Shown here: piece after piece, positions 23,608 through 32,000 of the stretch
How positions within the stretch are numbered: position 1 is the stretch's first letter
How the letters are laid out: each line of letters starts with the position of its first letter
From: Actinomycetota bacterium
Lineage (GTDB): Bacteria; Bacillota; Desulfotomaculia; Desulfotomaculales; Desulfocucumaceae
Length of the DNA stretch: 39,559 nt
Reading direction: 5' to 3'
Assembly (NCBI GenBank): GCA_023475565.1
Contig: JAMCVT010000057.1
Coordinates: 1 to 39,559 of the forward strand
Notes under the pieces: model-generated
Told to the model about the DNA's origin: nothing
What the model saw: the letters and a program-made list of their open reading frames with translations, nothing else
Database searches by the model: none
Program-made: the position numbers and the translations under genes

Positions 23608-24555
23608 CTACTCCCGGCCCAGCACTGTCCCGGGGTCTATCCGGCAGCCCCTTAAAAACTCCCCGGCCCCGAGCTTTCGGGAGCCCTGCAGCTGCAGCTC
23701 GGTGACCACCCCGGGCCCATCTCCGCACCGCACCACCAGCCCTTCCCCGGAACACCCCAGCACCTGCCCCGGAAGGGCTTCCCGGGGACCGGAGTACTCG
23801 CCCCCGGCCGGTTCCCTGACACTCCAAATCTTGAGAACCTTATCGCCCAGGCAGGTTCTGGCCCCGGGCCAAGGGTTCAAGGCCCTGACCCTGTTCTTAA
23901 TATCCTTTACACCCATTTGCCAGTCTATTATTTCATCCTCCCGGCTAAGCATGGGGGCGTAGGTGGCCCTGTCATGGTCCTGGGGAATTCCGGAAAGCTT
24001 TCCCTCACCCAGAAGCTCCAGCGCCTCCGCCAGCATTTTAGCCCCCAGGGCGGCCAGGCGGTCATGGACAGATCCAAAGCTGTCGTCACTGGATATTTTT
24101 ATGCCGGCCTGGAGGAGAATGTCCCCGCTGTCCAGGCCCCGGTCCATTTTCATTATGGTTATGCCGGTTTTTTCTTCCCCGTCCATAATGGCCCTCTGTA
24201 TGGGCGCGGCCCCCCTGTACCTGGGAAGCAGCGATGAGTGCACATTCACACAGCCCAGGGGGGGTATATTCAGAATAGCGGCAGGCAGCAGCTGGCCAAA
24301 GGCAGCCACGGCAATCACATCAGGACTGATGGACTCAAGGAGGCTGACAAACCCTTCCTCCCCGACCCGCCGGGGCTGGTGCACCGGCAGTCCCAGCGCC
24401 AGGGCCTCCTCCTTGACAGGGGAAGCCTTGAGCTTCTTTCCCCTTCCCCTGGGCCGGTCGGGCTGGGTAACCACATCGATATCAATACCGGCCTCAGCCA
24501 GAGATTTCAGAGAGGGCACCGCAAAATCAGGGGTGCCCATGAAAACCACTCTCAC
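23608..24555 (-). CDS. fmt: Methionyl-tRNA formyltransferase
   Basis: Fmt formylates initiator Met-tRNA with 10-formyl-tetrahydrofolate. The 315-aa protein starts RVVFMGTPDFAVPSL and has the catalytic core NVHSSLLPRYRGAAPIQRAI with the family Asn, His and later Asp (MDRGLDSGDIL). A C-terminal OB-like tRNA-binding domain follows (about 205-315). The GTG at 24555 has GGAGGATGAACC upstream. Gene order def-fmt is as in most bacteria, but a repeat-filled 364-bp gap separates them here. Confidence 0.96.
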   Translation of the reverse strand: MRVVFMGTPDFAVPSLKSLAEAGIDIDVVTQPDRPRGRGKKLKASPVKEEALALGLPVHQPRRVGEEGFVSLLESISPDVIAVAAFGQLLPAAILNIPPLGCVNVHSSLLPRYRGAAPIQRAIMDGEEKTGITIMKMDRGLDSGDILLQAGIKISSDDSFGSVHDRLAALGAKMLAEALELLGEGKLSGIPQDHDRATYAPMLSREDEIIDWQMGVKDIKNRVRALNPWPGARTCLGDKVLKIWSVREPAGGEYSGPREALPGQVLGCSGEGLVVRCGDGPGVVTELQLQGSRKLGAGEFLRGCRIDPGTVLGRE

Positions 24556-24593
24556 GGTTCATCCTCCATAATATTACTTGAGGGTAATACTTC

Positions 24594-24636
24594 CCGGTCT
24601 GAATTCAGAATCCAGAAGTCAGAATCCAGAATCCCG
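24594..24636 (-). repeat. Heptameric repeat, copy 2 (inverted)
   Basis: On the minus strand ATTCTGG ATTCTGA CTTCTGG ATTCTGA is followed by ATTCAGACCGGG. It lies just upstream of fmt and faces copy 3 about 215 bp away, so the pair could form a long imperfect inverted repeat. Confidence 0.75.
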
Positions 24637-24833
24637 TGCCGCATAAAACAACCGCCAAGAAGGATAAAACCCTGCTTGAATGCTTAAAAATATTTATTAA
24701 ATAAACTTGAAACGGCTGACAGAGGTTTCCTAATTATCGACCCAGAGCAGCACCCGTGAGTTAATTCTCTGTGATCTCTGTGTCTCTGTAAAAAGACCCG
24801 GGATGTTTTCAGTGTACAGAATTAATCGACCTA
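24637..24833. other. Interior of the fmt-def repeat island
   Basis: There is no gene. It is AT-rich around 24690. TTCTCTGTGATCTCTGTGTC at 24765-24784 is a second kind of simple CTCTGTG-type repeat. Both ends are bounded by inverted heptameric repeats, so the whole 24594-24887 block may be one inserted or palindromic unit. No promoter for fmt could be identified. Confidence 0.5.
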
Positions 24834-24887
24834 TCAGGAATGTCTAAACCATTCTGGATTCTGGCTTCTGACTCCTGTATTCCGACC
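24834..24887 (+). repeat. Heptameric repeat, copy 3
   Basis: The lead-in AGGAATGTCTAAACC is followed by ATTCTGG ATTCTGG CTTCTGA CTCCTGT ATTCCGA and CC. Order and flanks match copy 1. Directly after it, AGAATTTCAGTATAAGC (24892-24908) also occurs inverted at 21391-21407. Confidence 0.78.
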
Positions 24888-24919
24888 GTATAGAATTTCA
24901 GTATAAGCGTATTTACGGA

Positions 24920-25375
24920 TCATTTTACCTTACGAATATTTTCGGCTTTATCAATGAATAAAATACCCTCCAGGTGGTCTATTTCATGCTGGAAGGCCCT
25001 GGCCGCATAGCCTACGGCCTTAATCTCGATCTCCGCGCCGCTCCGGTCAAGGCCCTTTACCCTGACCTCGGCGGCCCTGACAACATCCCCCACCACATCG
25101 GGCAGGCTTAAGCACCCTTCGGTATCCTTTATCTGGCCGGAGGCTTTTACTATGGAGGGGTTGATCAGCTCTGTCAGGCCCTCGCCCACATCCACCACTA
25201 TCACCCTCTTGGATATGCCTATCTGCGGGGCGGCAAGCCCCACTCCCTTATTGGCGTACATAGTGTCCCGCATATTGTTCAGAAGCTTAATTATATTGGG
25301 TGTAATCGATTTTACCTCTTTTGCCTTCTCCTGCAGTACCTCATCACCAATTTGAACTACTTTGTAAACCGCCAA
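24920..25375 (-). CDS. def: Peptide deformylase
   Basis: Def removes the formyl group from nascent proteins, undoing the Fmt reaction. The 151-aa metalloenzyme shows all three motifs: [17 protein letters not shown] and QHEIDHLEG (metal ligands Cys, His, His; catalytic Glu). The track uses a GTG at 25384, which lies against its own ribosome binding site. The TTG at 25375 has GGAAGGG 7 nt upstream and gives the family-like N-terminus ([20 protein letters not shown]), so it is preferred. A 15-bp inverted repeat (25402-25416) lies upstream. Confidence 0.95.
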   Translation of the reverse strand: MAVYKVVQIGDEVLQEKAKEVKSITPNIIKLLNNMRDTMYANKGVGLAAPQIGISKRVIVVDVGEGLTELINPSIVKASGQIKDTEGCLSLPDVVGDVVRAAEVRVKGLDRSGAEIEIKAVGYAARAFQHEIDHLEGILFIDKAENIRKVK

Positions 25376-25401
25376 AGTTCTCACCCTTCCATTTTGGCTT
25401 T

Positions 25402-25416
25402 TGTAAGAATCTTACA
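25402..25416. promoter_or_regulatory. Perfect 15-bp inverted repeat upstream of def
   Basis: TGTAAGA-A-TCTTACA is a perfect dyad with a one-base centre, 26 nt upstream of the def start. It has operator-like size but no known regulator can be named. It may be chance. Confidence 0.35.
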
Positions 25417-25501
25417 CTGCCGCGCGGGCTTAACGCTTGACTAATATTTTTATGCTTGGAAGCAGTATATGCTTGTTGCATTCCAGTGCCGGTTAACAAT
25501 A

Positions 25502-27742
25502 TCACATCAAATTCTGCGGGTCAATATCCACACTGATGTTAACCCCGCCTTTACCCTTTAATTCTACTCTATCCATCATATTTTTCAAAAGCCCGCGGAG
25601 CATTTTTCCGCTTTTTGACTTAACCACCAGGTGGTGGCGGTACCTGTCCTTTATCCTGGGCAGGGGGGCGGCGGCCGGCCCCAATAGCTCTATATCGCCG
25701 TACTCACCCTTCTCCGTCATCCGGGCCAGGATGGAGGCCAGCCTTTCCGCCGCCTTTCTGACTGCGTCCTCATCCCTTCCGGTAAAAAGAACCCTGGCCA
25801 GCCTTGTGTAGGGAGGGTATTGAAGGGCCTTGCGTATTCTCATTTCGTGCTTATAAAAGTTTATGTAATCATGCCTGGAAGCATATATGATAGAATAGTG
25901 GTCCGGAGAATAAGTCTGCACCAGCACCTCACCGCCCAGATCACTCCGGCCGGCCCGGCCGGCAACCTGGGCTACCAATTGAAAGGTCCTCTCGGCTGAG
26001 CGAAAGTCCGGCATGTGCAGGGTAAGATCGGCGCCCACCACACCCACCAGGGTAACCCCGGGCATATCCAGTCCCTTGGCCACCATCTGTGTGCCCACCA
26101 ATATATCGGCCCCACCCTCCCTGAACACTTTCAATATCTTACCGTGAGACCCCTTCCTGGAGGTGGTGTCACTGTCCATGCGCACCACCCTGGCCTCCGG
26201 GAAAACCCTGGCCACCTCTTCCTCAATCTTCTGGGTGCCGGTGCCGAAATAGCCCAGGTGTCCGCTGCCGCAGTCCGGGCAGCAGTCCGGGGCGGATGTT
26301 GCATGGTTGCAGTAGTGGCAGCGCAGTGACCCTCCTGTGTGGTAGGTCAGGGAAATATCGCAGTGGGGGCACTTCATCACCAGCCCGCAGTCCCTGCAGA
26401 CCACAAAGGTAGCGTAGCCCCTCCTGTTCAGAAACAGTATAACCTGCTCCCCCCGCTCCAGCTTCTCTCTCACCGCATCAACCAGGGCACGGCTGAAAAG
26501 ACCGGCATTCCCCTCTTTTATTTCCTCCCGCATGTCTATCACCCGCACACCGGGCAGGGGGCGCATCTCCACCCTGCCGGGAAGGGTGAGCAGCCTGTAT
26601 GGTCCGCCGGGCTGGGCCCTGTAATAAGACTCCAAAGCCGGGGTGGCGCTGCCTAAAACAGCCACCGCCCTGAACCTTCCAGCCAGCCAGAGGGCTACGT
26701 CCCGGGCATGGTAGCGGGGGTTATCCTCCTGCTTGTACGAGTTCTCATGCTCCTCATCCAGTATAATAAGGCCGGGATTGTCCAGGGGGGCAAAGGAGGC
26801 CGATCTGGCCCCCAATACCACCGGGGCCTCTCCTGAAGCTATGCGTCTCCATTCATCATATCTCTCCCCGTCGGAAAGCCTGCTGTGCAGCACGGCCACC
26901 CTGTCTCCGAATTGCCCTTTGAATACCGACACCATCTGGGGCGTAAGGGAAATTTCCGGGACCATCACCACCGACTGCCTGCCCCGGGCCAGGGTATGCT
27001 CAATGGACCTCAGGTAGACCTCGGTCTTACCGCTGCTGGTCACCCCGAACAGCAAAAAGACCTCCCTGGCGTACCTGTCAGTGGCGCTGTTAATTTCCCG
27101 CAGGGCCAGGGACTGATCCGCTGTAAGCAAAAAGCCCCCCCTGGCGGCAGGGCCTTCCTCCGGATACGGGTTCCGGCGCATCTCAATGCTGCCGTAATAA
27201 AGAAGCCCACCGGAAACCAGGCTGTCTATAACACTGACAGACACTCCGGCAGCCCCGGCCAAATCCTTCCTGGACATGCCCGGGTGCTCCCCCGCGGCCT
27301 TCCAGACCAGCCGTCTCTTTTTAGTCAGCTTATCCAAAAAGCCGGTGCCCCCGGTAAGTTCTGCCGGGTAAATGCCCCTTGCCATCTTTGCGTCCATCCC
27401 CTGTATCCTGGGCCATATGATTGAATTGAGGGCTGAAACCAGGGGACACAGGTAAAAGCCGGCCATCCAAGCGGCCAGGTCCATCTGGGCAGGGGTATAA
27501 ACAGGCCCCTCATCCAGTAATTCCAGTATTTCCTTTATTTCCGTCCTTCCCGCCAAACCCTCGGGCAGCCGGCTGAAACCGGTGACAAAGCCTCCGGTCC
27601 TCCTTCTGCCGAAGGATACCATAACCCTGCTGCCGGCCTGTATTCTTCCTTCCAGGCCGGGGGGAACGGAGTAGTGAAATACCCGGTTAATTTTGTGGGC
27701 GCCGACATCCACCAGCACCTCTGCAAAAACCTGGTTTTCCAT
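25502..27742 (-). CDS. priA: Primosomal protein N' (replication restart helicase)
   Basis: PriA is a superfamily 2 3'-5' DNA helicase that reloads the replisome at stalled forks. The 746-aa protein has an N-terminal DNA-binding domain (about 1-105, AEVLVDVGAHKINRVFHYSV). Walker A is FGVTSSGKTEVYL and the DExH-type box is ILDEEHENSYKQ. Zinc-binding cysteines lie at about 450-490 (CRDCGLVMKCPHCD, CHYCNH, CCPDCG). Late helicase motifs include FGTGTQKIEEEV and VAGRAGRSDLGG. The ATG at 27742 is preceded by AGAGG. It is the first gene of the series, 127 nt before def. Confidence 0.96.
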   Translation of the reverse strand: MENQVFAEVLVDVGAHKINRVFHYSVPPGLEGRIQAGSRVMVSFGRRRTGGFVTGFSRLPEGLAGRTEIKEILELLDEGPVYTPAQMDLAAWMAGFYLCPLVSALNSIIWPRIQGMDAKMARGIYPAELTGGTGFLDKLTKKRRLVWKAAGEHPGMSRKDLAGAAGVSVSVIDSLVSGGLLYYGSIEMRRNPYPEEGPAARGGFLLTADQSLALREINSATDRYAREVFLLFGVTSSGKTEVYLRSIEHTLARGRQSVVMVPEISLTPQMVSVFKGQFGDRVAVLHSRLSDGERYDEWRRIASGEAPVVLGARSASFAPLDNPGLIILDEEHENSYKQEDNPRYHARDVALWLAGRFRAVAVLGSATPALESYYRAQPGGPYRLLTLPGRVEMRPLPGVRVIDMREEIKEGNAGLFSRALVDAVREKLERGEQVILFLNRRGYATFVVCRDCGLVMKCPHCDISLTYHTGGSLRCHYCNHATSAPDCCPDCGSGHLGYFGTGTQKIEEEVARVFPEARVVRMDSDTTSRKGSHGKILKVFREGGADILVGTQMVAKGLDMPGVTLVGVVGADLTLHMPDFRSAERTFQLVAQVAGRAGRSDLGGEVLVQTYSPDHYSIIYASRHDYINFYKHEMRIRKALQYPPYTRLARVLFTGRDEDAVRKAAERLASILARMTEKGEYGDIELLGPAAAPLPRIKDRYRHHLVVKSKSGKMLRGLLKNMMDRVELKGKGGVNISVDIDPQNLM

Positions 27743-27774
27743 AGCAACCTCTGCTCTCTCATACAGAAGACCTT

Positions 27775-27827
27775 ACCGGTCAGAATCCAGAAGTCAGGAG
27801 TCAGAATTCAGAATGAGTAAGCATTCC
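27775..27827 (-). repeat. Heptameric repeat, copy 4 (inverted)
   Basis: Read on the minus strand it is AAGGAATGCTTACTC, then ATTCTGA ATTCTGA CTCCTGA CTTCTGG ATTCTGA and CCGGT. The lead-in and ending match copies 1 and 3. It lies upstream of priA. Confidence 0.77.
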
Positions 27828-27920
27828 TTTTCGTCTTTAGAGTCCTTCGAACCGGATAGGCAGGAATGCTGTCAGCCGACCATTGTGGTTTTTTGAGACA
27901 ACAGAGCCAGGCTTACAAAT

Positions 27921-27960
27921 CTCCTGTCTCCTGTATTCTGTCTCCTGGCTCCCGACCGGG
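27921..27960 (+). repeat. Heptameric repeat, copy 5
   Basis: CTCCTGT CTCCTGT ATTCTGT CTCCTGG CTCCCGA is followed by CCGGG. It faces copy 4 across about 95 bp, so the priA-MBL gap is bounded by an inverted pair, like the fmt-def gap. Confidence 0.75.
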
Positions 27961-27980
27961 ATGACTTACCTGCAAGAAAA

Positions 27981-28919
27981 TTAGTTGTATGTATATCGGG
28001 TTCCCGCGGAATAAAGCACAAATTTGCCCGCCATGCGCTCCGAGAACAGCTTTAGAGCCTCAAACCCGGTGCAGTGCATAGGAACGATCTGGTCCGGCCC
28101 TATCCCGGCCAGTTCATTAACTGTCTTCTCAATCTTCTCCGCCGGGGCGCCGGAGAGGTGAAACCCTCCCAGAATGGCGTGAATCTTATCTACCCCGGTC
28201 AGATCCGCCGCCCTGCGGACAGTGTTAACTATACCGGCGTGGGCGCAGGCGGTAAGAATGACCAGCCCCTTACCGGGCAGGTTGAAGGCCATGCTTATCT
28301 CTCCCGGGAAATCATCAAGGGCCAGGCCGCTATCCCTCTCCACCGCCAGAATGGGGGATCCCTGTTCATATTCGGTCACCCTGGGTATGGGACAGATGGC
28401 CAGCACCCCCGGCAGTATTTCCCGCGGCTGATTTATTTCCCTTATTTCACAGCCGGCCGCCTCAACTTTCTGAGGGTCCAGTCGGCCCAGGTCCACCCTC
28501 AGGCCGGGAAGATTTACGCACCTCCCTAAGAAGACTTCCCTGCCTACATAAAGGGGAAGTTTTTTCCCGGCCAGCTTCATCACCTTTTCCAAACCTCCAA
28601 AATGGTCAGAGTGGCCGTGACTGAGCACTGCCGCCCCGACCCCGGAAAGATCCAGGTCCAGGGCCTTTATGTTGTTGGCCGTACCGTTTTCAGAAATACC
28701 GAAGTCCATCAGAAGCAAATTTTTTTGGCCGCCGGCGGTAACCTCTATGTAACAGCCGAAGCCGTGCTCGGCGGAAATTTGTGGCAGCAGCCGGGCTGTT
28801 TCCCCCCCGGGGGGCTTGAGGAACCCGTGCCTGTCAAAATTTGCCCCGGGCACTAAAAGACCATCGTAATAATTGTCGATAATAACGGTGATTCTTACTT
28901 CTTCAGCTACTGTCAGCAC
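27981..28919 (-). CDS. Metallo-beta-lactamase-fold hydrolase (COG1237-like)
   Basis: The 312-aa protein carries the metal motif SHGHSDHFGG near residue 120 and a second ligand histidine in TACAHAGIVN. The N-terminus ITVIIDNYYDGLL resembles COG1237 proteins. That family is related to the archaeal pterin-linked enzyme annotated as dihydropterin-aminobenzene phosphate synthase. The substrate here is unknown. No signal peptide is seen, so it is cytoplasmic. The GTG at 28919 has GAGGGGG about 10 nt upstream. A terminator separates it from the giant gene, so it is probably transcribed on its own. Confidence 0.88.
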   Translation of the reverse strand: MLTVAEEVRITVIIDNYYDGLLVPGANFDRHGFLKPPGGETARLLPQISAEHGFGCYIEVTAGGQKNLLLMDFGISENGTANNIKALDLDLSGVGAAVLSHGHSDHFGGLEKVMKLAGKKLPLYVGREVFLGRCVNLPGLRVDLGRLDPQKVEAAGCEIREINQPREILPGVLAICPIPRVTEYEQGSPILAVERDSGLALDDFPGEISMAFNLPGKGLVILTACAHAGIVNTVRRAADLTGVDKIHAILGGFHLSGAPAEKIEKTVNELAGIGPDQIVPMHCTGFEALKLFSERMAGKFVLYSAGTRYTYN

Positions 28920-28994
28920 TATTCAATAACCCCCTCGTATGGTATCAGATTAATTATATCACAGAATAAAACTGGTATTTTCTATATACGGCTA

Positions 28995-29040
28995 TAAAAA
29001 AAGGGCGCCCGGGTATTTTGAATCCCGGTTGGCCCTTGTT
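28995..29040 (-). terminator. Terminator of the giant exported-protein gene
   Basis: On the minus strand GGGCCAACCGGG and CCCGGGCGCCC form an imperfect stem, followed by TTTTTTTA. It lies about 40 nt after the stop of the 1705-codon frame. Confidence 0.87.
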
Positions 29041-29078
29041 TAATCAGACACTGTTTTTTTCTTTACAGATGCGATTTA

Positions 29079-32000
29079 TCACGGAATGCGGACAAAAACG
29101 TCTTCATACACATTTGTATCCTCCGGCAAAAGGTTGGTTGAGCCGGAGTGGAAGGCCACGCTGCCGTCATCTGCCACGCAGGGCGAGTAGCCGGTGTAGG
29201 GGCTTGCCTTTCCGGTTGTGCCCAGCAGCATGTCCCTGACATATATCCTATAAGCGGAAGTGGTTACTCCGCCCACCAGGTTTGTAGCATACGACACGAA
29301 GGCCACGTAGCGGCCATTGGGGCTTATCGATGGCTTTTCGCAAGAGCTGTCGGCCTGGACCTCATCGCTGGAGACACTGGCCATCTCCGTAGCCACCGCC
29401 CCCGGCTCGTCGAATATCCCGTCTTCATCGGCATCCCGGTCATGTACAAATATATCGGTGGTGCCGTTGGTGTCTCCGGCCGCCAGGTTGCCGGCCAGAG
29501 AGTCAAAAACCACATAGCGCCCGCCGGCGCTGATAGAAACATTGCCCTCATGGGATCCCGGATAGAATATTGCGCCGCTGAAGTAATTGCCCTGGGCGCC
29601 GTCACCGGCCACGCTCACCCGGACGGTGATGCCCAAAAGCAGATCCCGCACGAATACGTCCGGGCAGCCGTTTGTATCTCCCCCCACCAGGTTGTCCGCA
29701 TTCGATATAAAGGCCACATAGCGCCCGTCGGAGCTTATGGAGGGCTTCATGCTCCAGTCATTGGCCCCGGTTCCGCTGCCGTAAACGCTGGCCCTCACCG
29801 TCTGGCCGTTTAGGCGGTTATGCACAAAGACATCGGTTGTGTTATTATTGTCCCCGGGGACAAGGTTGCCGGCCTGGGAGGCAAAGGCAACGCAGCGCCC
29901 GTCGCTGCTCACCGACGGGCAAAACATAGTAAAATAGCTGGCATAGGAGTCATTGTCGGCCTCGTCACCCAGCGTTTCCTGATACACCAGGTCGGGAACG
30001 CTTACCCTGTCGGTGCTTCCCAGTTGCCTGTCGCGGACAAAAACATCCCATTTCCCGTTGGTGTCCCCGTCCACCAGATTGCTGGCGGCCGATATAAATG
30101 CCACGTAGCGCCCGTCTGCGCTGATAGCCGGCAGGTAACTGTTGCTGTTGGAGTCCGTGCCGACAGTGGAAACGCTTATCCTTTCCGTGGTTTCCTCCTG
30201 CAGGTCCCTTAAGAATATATCGTCGGTAGAGTTGCCGTCACCGGCAACCAGATCGGTTGCCCCGGAATAAAAGGCTACGTAGCGGCCGTCGGAGCTTATG
30301 GCCGGATTGCAGCTATAGCTGTCCGCCCCGCTGCCTGTGGCTGACACACTGGCCATGACTACTGTCAGCTGCTCCGTTACCGGCTGTGTGGCGGCGCTAC
30401 TGGCCGGAGTCCCCGGGGAGGTCCCGGAGACCGCCACCGGGGTGACCTCAAATTGAATAGTCTTTCCGGCGTCTTGCCCCGCCAGAAGATAGGTTGTGGA
30501 CGTGGCGCCCGGTATAGCCGCCCCGTCGGCGTACCAGCTAAATACCGACTCTCCCTCGGCATCCCCTTCAGCGTCACTGTAGGTATAAGCGCCCGTCAGG
30601 GTTTGCCCCGCCGCCGCCGTTCCCGTTATCTGAACGTTTGAGGCCACCGGGGCAAAGTTGGCAGCCCCCGTCAGGCTGTGCAGCTGCTCCGGAATGGTCT
30701 TTTCAGAGGGATTCTTTGTTCCGTCGCCCAGCTGGCCGCTGAAATTGGCCCCCCAGCCCCAGACAGCGCCGGCGCCGTCAACCGCAAAAGTATGCTCGTA
30801 CCCCGCATAAATGCCGGTTATACCTGAAAGCCCCGGCACCCGGATGGGGGTTTGGTGAACGTTATAGTCTTTTGTGCCGTTCCCCAGCTCGCCGTACATA
30901 TTTTCTCCCCAGACCCAGACCGTCCCGTCCGGCTTAAGGGCCACGGTGTGCTCAAATCCCGCGGCAATGGCTGAAACGCCGGCCAGGTAACCGCTTCCGT
31001 TCTCTCCCACCACCTGTACCGGCGAGGGCCTGTATGACGCTCCGGTTCCGTCGCCCAGCCCACCGTAGTAGTTGTCTCCCCAGGTCCATGCCGTGCCGTC
31101 GCTCCCGAGGGCCATGGAAAAGTGCTCATCTGCCGCGATAGCGGTTATACTGCCTAATCCCGTTACCTGTACCGGAAGAAGGTGGTCGTTCCAGTCGTAG
31201 GCACCTATACCCAGTTCACCCAGGCCATTCTTTCCCCAGGCCCAGACCGTCCCGTCCGACTTCAGGGCCAGGGTGTGCTCATTTCCGGCAGCTATAGCCA
31301 CTACATCGGTAAGGAATCCTATTCCGTCCGGACCCCGCACCGGAACGGGAGTACTCCTTGGATCACCGGTCCCGTCGCCCAGCTCGCCGTAGAAATTAAC
31401 TCCCCAGGTCCAGACAGTGCCGTCAGCCCGCAGGGCGGCAGCGTGCTGATAGCCGGCCGCGACAGCCTTTATCCGGGTCAGGAACCCTGTTCCCTCCGGG
31501 CCCCTCACCTGCGCCGGTGTAAAGCTGGAGGAGGTGGTCCCGCTGCCCAGCTGGCCATAATTGTTTCTTCCCCAGGCCCAGACGGTTCCGTCGTTTTTAA
31601 GGGCAGTTGAATACCATTCCCCTGCGTCAAGAGCGGCGACGTTGTCCAGGTTGCCCACCCCGCCTGCTCCCTTAACCTGAACAGGGCCAAGGCGCTCGCT
31701 GTCCGTACCGTCTCCCACCTCCCCGTAGCGGTTCTCGCCCCAGGCCCAGACCGTCCCGTCACCCTTGCGGATAAGGCTGTGGTAATACCCGCCGGACACC
31801 GGAACCACCGCCGGGGTGAGCCCGGCCAGCCCGATGGTGGCACAGGAGGCATTGCTGCTCTGGGGAGATACATTACCCTCCTCATCCAGGGCGACGGCGT
31901 AGTAATAATAGGCTGTATCGGTTGCCAGGGCTAAATCCCAGCAGCTTGTATCAGCTCCGTCCACAGTGGAAATTTTACTGAATGGCCCGTTAATGGAAGG

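Noticed and set aside
23234-23827. 197-aa minus-strand ORF across fmt and DUF116
   Set aside because: It is an alternative frame of two clear genes, with low-complexity Gly/Arg/Ala content and no motif.
27840-27860. tRNA T-arm-like GGTTCGAAGG on the minus strand
   Set aside because: No acceptor, D or anticodon stems can be drawn around it.
31505-31885. 126-aa minus-strand ORF and similar ones in the RCC1 region
   Set aside because: They are repeat-derived alternative frames of the giant gene.
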